Source: Borreliella garinii (GTDB lineage Bacteria > Spirochaetota > Spirochaetia > Borreliales > Borreliaceae). Taken from it: a stretch of 64,000 nt of DNA. This document shows, piece after piece, positions 44,502 to 55,062 of this stretch (the first letter of the stretch is position 1; every line of letters starts with the position of its first letter). The translations under genes were made by a program, and so were the position numbers. The notes under the pieces were generated by a model, which ran no database searches, was not told the DNA's origin, and saw only the letters and a program-made list of their open reading frames with translations. The DNA is taken from the NCBI RefSeq assembly GCF_001922545.1, contig NZ_CP018744.1:1-64000 (forward strand), written 5' to 3'.

Positions 44502-44526
44502 GACTGTTTTAGCAGTGTATTAATAA

Positions 44527-45933
44527 TTAATAATCTTTTAAAAGCATCTTAATATATTCGGAGTTCGTTTCGCTTTTAATTTTTTTAAGTTTATCAGAAA
44601 GTGATGAAGATTTATTATAAATAGCTCCTTTTAATGCAAAATGCCTTAAATCAATATTTTTACTGTCAATTATTTTAGAATAAAAATTATCAAAATTACC
44701 CTTTTTACCAGCCAACATTGAAGCAATGCCTTTTAAAACATTTGAAGGCCTATTAACATTTTCTTTGTTAACAATTTCTAAAGCAATTGACAATGCTTTT
44801 AGAGGATCTTTATCTAAAAGGTAGCTAAACATTGAGATTTTAAAACTATTATCAATCTTGAAATCAAACATTATGTTTTTAATTTCAATACCCCCAAGAT
44901 CCATATCAATTAAAGCCTTAGCAGAAGCCTCCCTAACTTTAAGAGATGGATCGCTTTTAACCTTATAAATCAAAATATCTCTTGCTGAAGAATCCTTATG
45001 TCCTTTAATTGCATTAATAGCTTTAAATCTAATATTATCATCAGAATCTCTTAAAAATCCTTGTAAAATCTCTTTGGACTTCAAAGAAGGATCTTTAGAT
45101 AAAGAAGCAATAATAGCTAATTTAACATTTAAGTTGTTGTTATTACTCTGAAGATATAAATCAGCATTTATAGTCACTTTATCTGGAGAAAGATATGATA
45201 ACGCTTCGATCGCAGCAGCCTTAATTGATGGACTCTCGTAACTATCTAACGAAATTTCATAAATTCTATTTTGATAATCAAAAGCAGCCATTTTTCCAAG
45301 AGCAATAAGTATTTCTCTTCTAGCACCATCATTTCCAGAATATTTTTCAAAAACATCCATCATATTTTTAGAATACTCAAGAGAATTAAGCTCTCCTAGA
45401 TAATAGGCCGCAATAGATACCACATTACCCTCTTTATTTTCAAGAATCTCAATAAGAGTTTTTTTTAATTTTTCCTTATCATCAAACTCCTTAAGATACG
45501 AAATTGCTAAGCCAAATAAAGCACTTGAATATCTTTTGCTCTCATAATTCTCAAGAATATAATTTGCTGTATCAATGCCTCCTGAATACTTAAGAGAAAT
45601 AAACAATTCAAGTATTTCCTTTTTAATATCGACATTAAAGGTTTTGTCAAGTCTTTTTTTAAGAGGAGAATTATATTGACTGTCGCTTGATTTTTTAAGA
45701 GCTTTTATAATGTTTATAACCTGGCTATCAAGTCCATAAAGAATTGTATCATTAACATACTTGACATCTAAACCAACATTAGAATAATTCTCACCCTTAG
45801 AAGAATTTTCTATCTTAAGCCTATTTTCTGTAATTTTGGGCAACAAAGGAGGATTTGGAGGAGTTGGAGAGTTGACATTTTGAGCATATACATTTAAAAT
45901 GAGAAAAAAAAGTAAAAAATTTAAGTATTTCAT
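44527..45933 (-). CDS. Secreted HEAT-repeat protein
   Basis: 468 residues. Signal peptide [18 protein letters not shown], then a Pro-rich stretch (SPTPPNPPLLPK), then from about residue 95 repeated helix pairs of HEAT/PBS-lyase type, for example IVSIAAYYLGELN, REILIALGKMAAF, IKAAAIEALSYLSPD, IRFKAINAIKGHKD and VREASAKALIDMD. Likely a periplasmic or outer-membrane-associated scaffold; no enzyme motif seen. The ATG overlaps the murJ stop by four bases, so it is coupled to murJ. Confidence 0.8.
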   Translation of the reverse strand: MKYLNFLLFFLILNVYAQNVNSPTPPNPPLLPKITENRLKIENSSKGENYSNVGLDVKYVNDTILYGLDSQVINIIKALKKSSDSQYNSPLKKRLDKTFNVDIKKEILELFISLKYSGGIDTANYILENYESKRYSSALFGLAISYLKEFDDKEKLKKTLIEILENKEGNVVSIAAYYLGELNSLEYSKNMMDVFEKYSGNDGARREILIALGKMAAFDYQNRIYEISLDSYESPSIKAAAIEALSYLSPDKVTINADLYLQSNNNNLNVKLAIIASLSKDPSLKSKEILQGFLRDSDDNIRFKAINAIKGHKDSSARDILIYKVKSDPSLKVREASAKALIDMDLGGIEIKNIMFDFKIDNSFKISMFSYLLDKDPLKALSIALEIVNKENVNRPSNVLKGIASMLAGKKGNFDNFYSKIIDSKNIDLRHFALKGAIYNKSSSLSDKLKKIKSETNSEYIKMLLKDY

Positions 45934-47450
45934 AAAACATCCTTCCTAATAAACCTAAAAAGTTTATTTATTCCTAAAATATAATAACAAATAAATAAAG
46001 TAAAAATACTAACAATTCCTGCCGTAATTAAAAAATAAAGATTTTTAAAACTAAAACCCACATCCCACTGAAACTTTTCAAAAAAGAAATAAATTAAATA
46101 CAAAGGAAAAAGTGTAATAATTGACTTTAGAAGAACGAATAAAATTTCAATTAAATCAATTTTAACTCCACTTTTCAGTATTATAAAATAAAAAACAATT
46201 ACACAAATCATAAAAGAAATAGATTGAGCCAATGCCAAAGCATTCAAACCATAATGCTTAATACCAAAAATAGAAAATAAAATATCAAGAATAGAAAATA
46301 AAACACTGAAATAAAATGGTGTTTTTGCATCACGAATAGAAAAATAATATTTTTGAAAAAAACTAAACATCGAATAAAAAAGTAGGCCTAAAAGAAAACA
46401 TTTCAAAACATCCACTGTTTTTTGAGTATCATAAATAGAAAACTTACCTCCCATAAGCAATAAATTTAAAATATAATCAGACCAAATAAACATCAAAAAA
46501 GACACCGGAATAAAAATTAACAATAAAATTTTAATTCCATCCACTAAAAGGGTATTTAATTTTATATTATTTCCCACAACAGCATACTCTGCCATTTTAG
46601 GAAAAATTACCGTTGCAATAGAAATATAAAAAATTCCTACAGGAAGCTGATAATAAACTATAGCATTACTAAGAATAGAAACACTTCCTATGTCAAGGGT
46701 AGATGCTAATGCAAATGCAATCTGCTGAGTAACAATTGAAATAGAAAATCCAAAAATCATACGAACCCATCTACTTAAAAAATTTAAAAATACCTTTTCT
46801 CTAAAATAAAATGTTGGCTTAAAGACAAAACCAATCATAAGACAATTTACAAACGGAATTAGAAATTGTAAAAAACCCCCAAAAATTACGCCAATAACAG
46901 CACTATATATTCCAAAACGGCCATAAAATAAAAATATGCTCAATATTATTCCAAAAGAAAACATAATAGGTGAAAATGAAGGAATAAAAAAAATTTTATA
47001 TGAATTTAAAACAGATATAAAGATTGATGATAAACTTATTAGTAAAATATATAATACCAAATAACTAAATACAGAACTTGCAAAAATTAAGTTTTCTCCC
47101 CTATAATAAGACAAAAAATACATAATAGACTTTGCAAAAATAATCATGACTAAAACAATTAAACCAATAGCAATAACATTAAAGGTTATAACGGTTCTAA
47201 AAAAAGAAACAGCTTTTTCGTGCGATTTATTTTTTTCACATGTAAATTCAGGTAAAAAAGCTGAAGTCATTGCGCCCTCTGAAAGAATTTTGCGCAAATT
47301 GTTAGGAATATTGAAAACATAGTTAAAAATATCAGCATCAAGATTTGCGCCAAAATAATAAGAGAAAATCTTTACCTTTACAAACCCCATTATTCTTGAA
47401 AAAAAGGTAGAAATCATGACCAAAACTGTAGAAATAACATATTTATTCAT
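45930..47450 (-). CDS. murJ: Lipid II flippase MurJ
   Basis: 506 residues, about 14 membrane segments, MOP exporter superfamily. Moves lipid II across the inner membrane for peptidoglycan synthesis. Family signatures: [17 protein letters not shown] near the N-terminus, [26 protein letters not shown] split across residues 45-70, and [18 protein letters not shown] near 270. The ATG at 47450 is preferred because GAGGG lies eight bases upstream; the longer frame begins inside tgt. Confidence 0.93.
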   Translation of the reverse strand: MNKYVISTVLVMISTFFSRIMGFVKVKIFSYYFGANLDADIFNYVFNIPNNLRKILSEGAMTSAFLPEFTCEKNKSHEKAVSFFRTVITFNVIAIGLIVLVMIIFAKSIMYFLSYYRGENLIFASSVFSYLVLYILLISLSSIFISVLNSYKIFFIPSFSPIMFSFGIILSIFLFYGRFGIYSAVIGVIFGGFLQFLIPFVNCLMIGFVFKPTFYFREKVFLNFLSRWVRMIFGFSISIVTQQIAFALASTLDIGSVSILSNAIVYYQLPVGIFYISIATVIFPKMAEYAVVGNNIKLNTLLVDGIKILLLIFIPVSFLMFIWSDYILNLLLMGGKFSIYDTQKTVDVLKCFLLGLLFYSMFSFFQKYYFSIRDAKTPFYFSVLFSILDILFSIFGIKHYGLNALALAQSISFMICVIVFYFIILKSGVKIDLIEILFVLLKSIITLFPLYLIYFFFEKFQWDVGFSFKNLYFLITAGIVSIFTLFICYYILGINKLFRFIRKDVL

Positions 47451-48570
47451 CAAAATTTCCCTCTTCATACTTTTTTAAATATGAAGTTCTAAAGTTTAAA
47501 AAATTATCATTTAGAATTGCGGTTCTAATCTTTGAAATCAATCGGAACATATAGTGAATATTATGCTCACTTGCCAAAATTATTCCAAAAAGCTCTTTAG
47601 ATTTTATCAAATGTCTTAAATATCCCCTTGAATATCTTGTACACAAAGTACAGCCACAATTTTTTTCTACCGGAGAAGTATCATCTTTATACTCTTTTCT
47701 ACCAATGCGCATTATTCCATTATCTGTTAAAAGAGATCCGTGTCTAGCAATTCTTGCAGGATTCACACAATCAAAAATATCAATACCATAGTATATAGCA
47801 TCAAGTATGTAATGGGGAGTACCAATGCCCATTACATATCTTGGTTTTTCTTTTGGTATCAATAAAGAACTATATTCAAGAATTTCTAAATATTTTTCTC
47901 TTGGTTCTCCAACAGAAATGCCTCCGATAGCAATACCTGGACTGTCTAATTCTAATATATCATTAATGCTTCTTTGTCTTAAATCTTTAAAAAAGTTTCC
48001 CTGAGTTATTAAAAATAAAAGCCCGTTGTATCCCTCTTTTTTGTTTTTATAAGCCTTGAATGTGCTACGAGCCCAATTGGTTGTAATATTTGTATATAAA
48101 TTGGCTTCATTATAATCAATCCCATAAGAACTACAAATATCAAGTGGCATAATAATATCGCTGCCAAAAATTTCTTGCATAGCAAATACTCCCTCAGGAG
48201 TAAAATAATGATAAGATCCATCTAAATGAGATTTAAAATGCACACCTTTTAGATCAATTTTTCTCAGACCAGAAAGAGAAAACACCTGAAATCCACCAGA
48301 ATCGGTTAAAAAATTTTTATTCCAAGTTGTAAAATTATGAAGACCACCATATTTTTCAATAGTTTTAATGCCCGGCCTTAAATATAAATGATACGTATTT
48401 GCAAGCATTAAATTACATTCTAACTTCTCAAGAACAGCATGCTTTAAGCCTTTCATTGCTCCTAAAGTACCAACTGGCATAAAACAAGGGGTATCTACTC
48501 TACCATGAGGAAGATTTAGAAATCCAACCCTTGCATTAGAATGTTTGTCATTCTTAATTACGCTAAACAT
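47443..48570 (-). CDS. tgt: tRNA-guanine transglycosylase
   Basis: 375 residues. Exchanges G34 of GUN-anticodon tRNAs for preQ1. Substrate pocket [12 protein letters not shown] near residue 90 holds the first catalytic Asp; GGISVGEP and [15 protein letters not shown] (second Asp) follow; zinc site CGCTLCTRY...H near residue 310. The family motif FDCVMPTRNAR has become [11 protein letters not shown]. Lies 29 bases after lptG. No queuosine synthesis genes are in the window, so the base may be scavenged or absent. Confidence 0.95.
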   Translation of the reverse strand: MFSVIKNDKHSNARVGFLNLPHGRVDTPCFMPVGTLGAMKGLKHAVLEKLECNLMLANTYHLYLRPGIKTIEKYGGLHNFTTWNKNFLTDSGGFQVFSLSGLRKIDLKGVHFKSHLDGSYHYFTPEGVFAMQEIFGSDIIMPLDICSSYGIDYNEANLYTNITTNWARSTFKAYKNKKEGYNGLLFLITQGNFFKDLRQRSINDILELDSPGIAIGGISVGEPREKYLEILEYSSLLIPKEKPRYVMGIGTPHYILDAIYYGIDIFDCVNPARIARHGSLLTDNGIMRIGRKEYKDDTSPVEKNCGCTLCTRYSRGYLRHLIKSKELFGIILASEHNIHYMFRLISKIRTAILNDNFLNFRTSYLKKYEEGNFDE

Positions 48571-48599
48571 ATAAATATCCTAAACAATTATTATATATA

Positions 48600-49667
48600 T
48601 TATTTCCTAACAATCCTATAAACAAGAAAATTGATAATCAAAAAAAATACAGTTGTAAAAGAGCTTGCCACATATATATGTAAATAACCAAGATCTGCTA
48701 AAAAATTAAAAATTACAATAGAAATGACATAAACAACAGCAAATGCAATGCTATTTAATAAACTGAGTATAAAAATATTTTTTTTAAGAGCAAGAGCAAT
48801 AAACCCAACAGTAAAGCTAAGAAGGATTAATCTAAATGAAAAGAATACTCTATTTAACAAATCGAACAATGCATCAGAATAATTTAAATGTTCACTTTTG
48901 AGAAAACTTATCCAATTAATAAGTTTAGTAAAATTTAATGCCTTTGATGACAGCATCACAGTTCTTATGTAATCAGGCTCTAGCTTAATAATTCCTGTCC
49001 CATCAAGAATATCATAGGCATTCTCCTTGATTTTTTTACCAACCTTAACAAACTCTCTAATACCATAAAGCCTCCATTTATTATCTTTCCATTCAGCTTT
49101 ATCTATATCATACCTTGTTTGAAACTCATCTTTACTGTCTTTGATTATAATCATTAATTTGGAAAAAGCATTCTCATTAATATCGTAAGATTTAATATTA
49201 TAAATTTCTCTAGCAAGATCTCTAATTATTATAGTTTTATCACTAGATCCACTATTACCAATGCTATTCTTAATAAGAAGATCTCTTCTTGCTACAGTAT
49301 CTATTACTAAATAATTATCAAAAAAGAAAAGAACAAATGAAATAAATAAACTAATCAAAATGATTGGTCTTAATATCCTGGTAAGCGAAACTCCGCAACT
49401 AAAAAGACCTATTATTTCATTTCTCATAGAGAGATTACCAATAAGATTGGAAATAGCAAAAAGAAAAGATAAAGCTACTCCATCTGAGAAAGCTTTTGGC
49501 AAATACAAATAATAAATATAAAGAATATCTTTAAAGCCAATATTCTTTTCAAGATAACTGAGAAGATTAACAAATAAATCACCAAGTATAATTAAAATCA
49601 TGAAAAGCAAGTTCATGGATAAAAAAGTAAGAATGATGCTTTTTACAAAAAGCTTATCTATTTTCAT
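48600..49667 (-). CDS. lptG: LptG-like permease of the LptF/LptG family
   Basis: 355 residues. YjgP/YjgQ family: an N-terminal membrane segment, two closely spaced segments (AFSDGVALSFLFAISNLIGNLS), a periplasmic beta-jellyroll-like region (150-235) and three C-terminal segments. In LPS-bearing bacteria LptF and LptG form the membrane part of the LptB2FG extractor. Coupled to lptF by a 4-base ATGA overlap. Assignment to G rather than F follows gene order only. Confidence 0.8.
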   Translation of the reverse strand: MKIDKLFVKSIILTFLSMNLLFMILIILGDLFVNLLSYLEKNIGFKDILYIYYLYLPKAFSDGVALSFLFAISNLIGNLSMRNEIIGLFSCGVSLTRILRPIILISLFISFVLFFFDNYLVIDTVARRDLLIKNSIGNSGSSDKTIIIRDLAREIYNIKSYDINENAFSKLMIIIKDSKDEFQTRYDIDKAEWKDNKWRLYGIREFVKVGKKIKENAYDILDGTGIIKLEPDYIRTVMLSSKALNFTKLINWISFLKSEHLNYSDALFDLLNRVFFSFRLILLSFTVGFIALALKKNIFILSLLNSIAFAVVYVISIVIFNFLADLGYLHIYVASSFTTVFFLIINFLVYRIVRK

Positions 49668-50953
49668 TTTTTTAATAATCTCAAAAAGAGAATTGCTCCT
49701 GCAATAATTAAAATCAAATTAGGCAAAATGGTAACAATAATGGGATTCGGTGCATACTGAACGGTATAAACTTTTCCACCAATAAACATTACCCAATAAA
49801 AAACACAAATAATAATTGAAATTACAAGCTCAAGAATAATAGAATATTTCCTATTAGAATACATTCCCATTGAAAAAGCTAAAAAAATGAAAAATAAAAC
49901 TGAAAGTGGCAAACTAATTTTTTGATAAAATTCAAGATTAAACAAAGCCAAATTCTGCTTCATGCTTTTATCTTGATAGGGTTTAAAATTTAAATTTAAA
50001 TTATGCATGTAGTTTAAATTTTCAAAGACATAAGACTCATCAATATAATAGTTTTGATTGTATAAATGATTTAAATAAAGATTTGAAAAATTTAAACTTA
50101 AAAAGTCCCCTTCTAGATTATTTCTTATATTTGAATCTGCAATTAAATTATTTTGCTTTTTAATTAATTTTATAACATCTCTCATGCTCATTTGCGAAGG
50201 AGTTACATGATTTAATAAAAAACTGTCACTAAATGTAACCTGATCGATTGAATATTTCATCTTATCTGCATAAAAATAATCATAAAATCCACTCTCGCTA
50301 TCTGTTAAAGCAATAGATATAACATCATTTAAAATAAAATAAACTTGAAAATTTTCTTTTCTAATATCAAGATTTTTTGCCATAAATATTCTATCAAATC
50401 CCTTAAGCCTAGTGTTATCAAAAAAAGTTACATTTTTATAACCATTTTCCGATTTCTCACCAGAAACAAAAATTAAATCTCCATATTGTTTACTTGAATA
50501 GGGTTTTAATACTAAATGGGGAACTTCTTCTTTTATTTCATTAAAAATTTTTAACCTACCAATAGATCCAAGTGGAAGTAAAATATCATTAGATATGAAA
50601 GATATAAAAACAATAACTACTCCTAATTTAAAAAATGGGAAAATCAAATCAAAAATTGATATCCCAATTGAACGAAAAGCTAAAATTTCATTATTAATCT
50701 TGAATTTATGAATAGTGAGAATTACTGAAATCAAAGAAGCAAAAGGGGGAGAAAGGGCAATTACCATAGGAAGAGAATATATGATAAAAATAAAAGCTTT
50801 TAAAAAGGGAACATAATTTTGAAGAAGTATTCTCATAAAGAATAAAATTTGATTTATAAAAAATACGAAAAAGAAAAATAAAAAAGTAATTAAAAAATAT
50901 TTAAAAAATTCAGTAATTATGTAAGACTCATAACTGTTTTTTAATATTTTCAT
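49664..50953 (-). CDS. lptF: LptF-like permease of the LptF/LptG family
   Basis: 429 residues with the same architecture as its neighbour: segment 1 (IITEFFKYFLITFLFFFFVFF), conserved SLPMVIALSPPFASLISVIL, SIGISIFDLIFPFF, a periplasmic domain at 140-320 with an extra Asn/Tyr-rich insert (LNHLYNQNYYIDESY), and C-terminal segments from KISLPLSVLFFIFLAFSMG. Probably the heterodimer partner of the 355-residue protein. It overlaps the end of the propeller lipoprotein gene by 26 bases. Confidence 0.8.
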   Translation of the reverse strand: MKILKNSYESYIITEFFKYFLITFLFFFFVFFINQILFFMRILLQNYVPFLKAFIFIIYSLPMVIALSPPFASLISVILTIHKFKINNEILAFRSIGISIFDLIFPFFKLGVVIVFISFISNDILLPLGSIGRLKIFNEIKEEVPHLVLKPYSSKQYGDLIFVSGEKSENGYKNVTFFDNTRLKGFDRIFMAKNLDIRKENFQVYFILNDVISIALTDSESGFYDYFYADKMKYSIDQVTFSDSFLLNHVTPSQMSMRDVIKLIKKQNNLIADSNIRNNLEGDFLSLNFSNLYLNHLYNQNYYIDESYVFENLNYMHNLNLNFKPYQDKSMKQNLALFNLEFYQKISLPLSVLFFIFLAFSMGMYSNRKYSIILELVISIIICVFYWVMFIGGKVYTVQYAPNPIIVTILPNLILIIAGAILFLRLLKK

Positions 50954-52439
50954 CTACAAAAACCAAACCGTTATTAAGGGTGCCCAGTATGACATAATTT
51001 TCAAACCTAGAAACTTTTATTAAATTCAAATTAAGAAGTCCATTATTAGGTCCAAAATAATCCCAATTCTCATTTTCAGAGTCATAAATCAATAACCCAT
51101 GATCAAAGGTTGCAAATAGCAACTTTTTATCTTTAATCTCCATATCCATAAAATAATTAACGTCAATATTGTTGGCAATAACGTGCTTTTTATAGCTATT
51201 TTTATTTAAATTTAATTCGAAAAGACCCCCGCCATATGTTCCAATAAAATAACTGTCTTTATATCTTTTTATAAAATTAATATTTTTTTCATTATCATTT
51301 TTGCTAAAAAAATCCAAATGTTCAATCTTCTCTAAATTATCGACATTAATGCTATAAATAGCCTTGTCAACCGTTCCAACTAACAATAAATTTTTTAAAT
51401 TGTCAAAGCACATTGAAGAAATTTTATTAGATCCAAGCGGTATATTTTTCCACTTTTTTAAATCATAAAACCATAACCCAGAATTTAAAGTACCAACAAA
51501 TATTCCATTTTTAACACCAAGCAAAACTTGCACATTGCTAAAATCAGCATTATCAGGAACATTTATTTGCTTTAAATCACCATCAATATCATCTGTATAA
51601 TAAATAACATTTTTTCCCCCAATATAAATTGTTCCATTATAATCTGAAAAACCCTTGATACCATTTAAAAAAATGCTTTTTTTATCTTTAAGATAGACTC
51701 TATAGTTATTTTTTTTAATATCATACCTTAAAAGCCCACCCAATATATTAGTTACAAATATATTTCCATTAAAAACAAATATATCAAAAACGCTATTATC
51801 AAGAAATCCTAAAGATTCTAAGTTTAAATGGCTTACCCCAAGTTTATTACTTAAAAAATCATAAATCTCTTTATCATAACCTGAGATAGAAAATTCATCA
51901 ATCTCTTTAAATACAGAAATTGCATCTGATTTTTCTTTAATAAGATATTTCAATTCAGCTGATCTTAAACTAGCGTGAGAATATTTATAATCTTTTAAGA
52001 AGAGGTCAAAATTATATTCAGAAAGATCATAAAAACCATTCTCATAATTCACATATCCAAAAAACAAATTTGCCTTAGCTAATAATTCTCTGCCATGCTG
52101 ATTTTCACTAGCTACTATTTTATTTAAATAATAATTAGTCAAACCAATATTTTTTTGGGCATAACTTTCCCTAGCTTTTTTAAAATAAAAATTATTTTCT
52201 TTTAAAAAAGCATTGCTAAGAAAAAAAGATTCATTGTCTTTTAATCCCATTAAATAGTCTCTTTTAAAGGGGATTTCATTAGGAACACTGTCATCACCAA
52301 CAATAACTACTTCTTTTTTTTTCTCTCCAAGATCACTAATATGAGAATCTTGAATAGATTTATTTGTAGTAAGACAGGAAAAAAATAAGACAAAGCATAT
52401 AAGACAACCTTTAAATAAATTATTCAAAACAAATTTCAT
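50928..52439 (-). CDS. Lipoprotein with TPR-like region and beta-propeller
   Basis: 503 residues from the ATG at 52439, which begins a lipoprotein signal (MKFVLNNLFKG...FVLFFSC); the longer frame to 52490 lies inside pnp. Residues 70-190 are helical and TPR-like (ARESYAQKNIGLTNYYLNKIVA; GFYDLSEYNFDLFLKDY). From about 195 to the end there are propeller blades with repeated G-G-L-x-x-Y-D/L patterns (NILGGLLRYDIKKN, LNSGLWFYDLKKW, TYGGGLFELNLNKN, FDHGLLIYDSENENW, LNNGLVFVDEN). Likely a surface or periplasmic interaction platform; position before lptF-lptG suggests an envelope role. Function unknown. Confidence 0.75.
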   Translation of the reverse strand: MKFVLNNLFKGCLICFVLFFSCLTTNKSIQDSHISDLGEKKKEVVIVGDDSVPNEIPFKRDYLMGLKDNESFFLSNAFLKENNFYFKKARESYAQKNIGLTNYYLNKIVASENQHGRELLAKANLFFGYVNYENGFYDLSEYNFDLFLKDYKYSHASLRSAELKYLIKEKSDAISVFKEIDEFSISGYDKEIYDFLSNKLGVSHLNLESLGFLDNSVFDIFVFNGNIFVTNILGGLLRYDIKKNNYRVYLKDKKSIFLNGIKGFSDYNGTIYIGGKNVIYYTDDIDGDLKQINVPDNADFSNVQVLLGVKNGIFVGTLNSGLWFYDLKKWKNIPLGSNKISSMCFDNLKNLLLVGTVDKAIYSINVDNLEKIEHLDFFSKNDNEKNINFIKRYKDSYFIGTYGGGLFELNLNKNSYKKHVIANNIDVNYFMDMEIKDKKLLFATFDHGLLIYDSENENWDYFGPNNGLLNLNLIKVSRFENYVILGTLNNGLVFVDENIKKQL

Positions 52440-52446
52440 ATTAATT

Positions 52447-54612
52447 TTAATAATCTTTATCTCTAACAACTTCAAGATCAATTTTTCCAAATTTATCTAT
52501 ATCAATTATTTTAACTTTAATTCGCTGACCTTCTTCTAATTTTGGAGGGCGAACCAACCCTACATTACCCCTTATATTATCTCCACCACCAAATTTGGAA
52601 TATCTATTGCCAGTCCCAAATCTTCCAGAACCATACTTGCTGTCTCTAGATTTCAATCGAGTACTTAAAAATCCTTCCTTTGTAGGAGTAAGTTCAATAA
52701 AAGCTCCAAAGCTATTAATCTTTTTAACGATTCCTTCATAAATTTCACCTACCTTTGGTTCCCTTACAATACTCTCTATTCTTTCTTTAGCCTTTTGCAT
52801 CTTAAAATCATCATCACCGAAAAGAATAATTTTCCCATTTTGTTCAATTTGAACCTTAACTTCAAATTCATCTGTTATAGCCTTAACAGTTTTTCCAGTA
52901 GATCCTATTACAAGAGATATCTTATCAATATCAATTTGCAGTTGAACAATTTTGGGAGCATACTTAGATATACCAACTCTTGAATCTGAAATTACAGTAT
53001 CCATGACAGACAGTATGTGCATCCTACCTATTCTTGCCTGCTCAAGAGCATCCCTCATTAAATGCTTAGTAACATTTTCAATTTTAATATCCATTTGAAA
53101 TCCAGTGATTCCATTTTTTGTACCAGCCACTTTAAAGTCCATATCACCTAAATGATCCTCTTCTCCAAGAATATCACTCAAAACTACATATTTATCTCCT
53201 TCACTAATAAGCCCCATGGCTATTCCTGCAACTTGTCTTTTAACAGGAACTCCTGCAGACATTAAAGACATACTTCCAGCACAAACAGTAGCCATTGAAG
53301 AAGATCCGTTAGATTCCAAAATTTCAGAAACTACCCTAATAGTATAAGGAAAATCGTTTTTTCCAGGAACCATTGATTCTAAAGCTCTTTGGGCTAAATG
53401 ACCATGACCAATCTCACGCCTACCAGTCATGAGCCTACCGGTCTCACCAACTGAAAATGGGGGAAAATTGTAATGAAGCATAAAATTAAGACGCTTGTCG
53501 CCATCAATATCATCCATTATTTGTTCATCAATGCTCGTGCCAAGAGTAGTTACTGCTAAAGCCTGTGTCTCTCCTCTTGTAAAAAGCGCAGATCCATGCG
53601 TTCTACTCAAAATATCAACTTCTGCAATAATATCTCTTATCTCATTAGGAGTTCGACCATCTGTTCTAATTTTATCGTTAAGAATAGAATTTCTAACAAT
53701 CTCTCTCTCAAAATCATCAAAAGCTTTATAAAAAAGAGACTCATTACTATCAGTCAATTTCTCAAGAGAAGAAAAATGCTCATAAGATTTATTTCGCAGT
53801 AAAGCTATAGCTTTATCTCTATTAAGCTTTCCCTTAACAAAACAAGCGTCTTTAAGATCAGTATAAATAAAATCCTTAAGCTCCTCTTTAAATTCAAATA
53901 TTTTTTCTTCAAAAGCTAAAGGAAGTTTTTCCTTCTCCCCTACAATCTCTAAAAATTCTTTTTGAGCATTGCAAATTTGTTTAATATATTCATGTGCACC
54001 GTCTATTGCTGACAGTAAAATATCCTCACTAACCTCATTAGCACCACCTTCTACCATTGTAATTCCATTTAAACTTCCAGCAACAACAATATCAAGATCA
54101 GAATCATGAATCTCTTCAAAAGAAGGATTTACTATAAACTCACCATTTAAATAAACCATTCTAACAGCTGCAATTGGACCATTAAACGGAATATCTGATA
54201 AAAAAACTGCCGTAAAAGCAGCATTCATTCCAACAATATCAGGGGGATTGAGCTGATCTGTAGCTAAAGTCGTAGGAATTACTTGAATCTCTCGACCAAA
54301 TCTTTTATCAAAAAGAGGTCTCATTGGTCTATCTATTAATCTGGAAACAAGTATTTCTTTATCCTTTGGCTTTCCTTCTCTTTTAATAAATCCTCCTGGA
54401 ATCTTACCGGCTGCATAATATTTTTCATTATATTCAACAGAAAGTGGAACAAAATCTAAATCTTCTCTAATATTGTTTGAACAACAAACAGTTGCAAGAA
54501 CTGAAGATCCTCCATAAGTTGCAAGAACCGATCCATTAGCCTGTTTAGCCATAAATCCCGTCTCAAACACTAACTCGTCTCTACCTATTTTCAACTTTAA
54601 TATTTTCCTCAA
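52447..54612 (-). CDS. pnp: Polyribonucleotide nucleotidyltransferase
   Basis: 721 residues. Phosphorolytic 3'-5' exoribonuclease. Two RNase PH domains (first: [17 protein letters not shown]; second: [41 protein letters not shown]), then KH ([16 protein letters not shown]) and S1 ([20 protein letters not shown]). The S1 domain is interrupted at about 655-688 by a Gly/Arg-rich insert ([18 protein letters not shown]). Start is TTG at 54612 with AGAGG upstream, 14 bases after rpsO, the usual rpsO-pnp order. Confidence 0.96.
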   Translation of the reverse strand: MRKILKLKIGRDELVFETGFMAKQANGSVLATYGGSSVLATVCCSNNIREDLDFVPLSVEYNEKYYAAGKIPGGFIKREGKPKDKEILVSRLIDRPMRPLFDKRFGREIQVIPTTLATDQLNPPDIVGMNAAFTAVFLSDIPFNGPIAAVRMVYLNGEFIVNPSFEEIHDSDLDIVVAGSLNGITMVEGGANEVSEDILLSAIDGAHEYIKQICNAQKEFLEIVGEKEKLPLAFEEKIFEFKEELKDFIYTDLKDACFVKGKLNRDKAIALLRNKSYEHFSSLEKLTDSNESLFYKAFDDFEREIVRNSILNDKIRTDGRTPNEIRDIIAEVDILSRTHGSALFTRGETQALAVTTLGTSIDEQIMDDIDGDKRLNFMLHYNFPPFSVGETGRLMTGRREIGHGHLAQRALESMVPGKNDFPYTIRVVSEILESNGSSSMATVCAGSMSLMSAGVPVKRQVAGIAMGLISEGDKYVVLSDILGEEDHLGDMDFKVAGTKNGITGFQMDIKIENVTKHLMRDALEQARIGRMHILSVMDTVISDSRVGISKYAPKIVQLQIDIDKISLVIGSTGKTVKAITDEFEVKVQIEQNGKIILFGDDDFKMQKAKERIESIVREPKVGEIYEGIVKKINSFGAFIELTPTKEGFLSTRLKSRDSKYGSGRFGTGNRYSKFGGGDNIRGNVGLVRPPKLEEGQRIKVKIIDIDKFGKIDLEVVRDKDY

Positions 54613-54626
54613 AATTCAACCTCTTT

Positions 54627-54893
54627 TTATTTTCTAAGACCAAGTTTAGATATCAATATTCTATAAGCTTCTAAATCTTTCTTCTGATAATAGCGCAATA
54701 AACTTCTCCTTTGCCCTACCAACTTTAACAACCCCCTTTTTGAACTATGGTCTTTTTTATTTGTCTTTAAATGTTCAGTTAAATACTTTATTCTACCTGT
54801 AATAAGTGCGATCTGAACTCCAACAGAACCAGTATCACTTTCATTTTTCCCAAATTCAGAAACTATTTTTTGCTTTTGCTTTTTATCTATCAT
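54627..54893 (-). CDS. rpsO: 30S ribosomal protein S15
   Basis: 88 residues, normal length. Binds the 16S rRNA central domain. Family signatures [32 protein letters not shown] and [16 protein letters not shown] are intact. AGGAG lies seven bases before the ATG, and an extended -10 box is directly upstream, so it probably has its own promoter in addition to read-through from truB. Confidence 0.97.
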   Translation of the reverse strand: MIDKKQKQKIVSEFGKNESDTGSVGVQIALITGRIKYLTEHLKTNKKDHSSKRGLLKLVGQRRSLLRYYQKKDLEAYRILISKLGLRK

Positions 54894-54910
54894 AAAGCAA
54901 CTCCTATACC

Positions 54911-54946
54911 ATTATAGCAAAGCTCTAACAAACCTCTTGCTATAAT
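54911..54946. promoter_or_regulatory. rpsO promoter with mirrored extended -10 boxes
   Basis: ATTATAGCAA (54911-54920) and TTGCTATAAT (54937-54946) are perfect inverted arms. On the minus strand the first reads TTGCTATAAT, an extended -10, giving a start near 54904 and a very short leader with the AGGAG site before rpsO. The second offers the same box on the plus strand. The remainder of 54894-55062 is AT-rich with no gene. Confidence 0.5.
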
Positions 54947-55062
54947 TTAAACTTACTATGATAGATTATAATATTTTTTCTTAAAAATCACAAAAACAAT
55001 TTACCTTGCTAGGTTATTTTTAATAATAAATTATTAAATTTTTTAAAAAAACAAATATAAAA

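Noticed and set aside
44502-44526. Short hairpin ACTG...CAGT between convergent coaBC and HEAT-repeat genes as a bidirectional terminator
   Set aside because: Only four base pairs and no T-run on either side.
54994-55060. AT-only inverted repeats after truB as a terminator
   Set aside because: TTTAATAAT/ATTATTAAA can pair, but the T-run is on the plus strand where no gene ends, and stems made only of A-T pairs are common by chance here.
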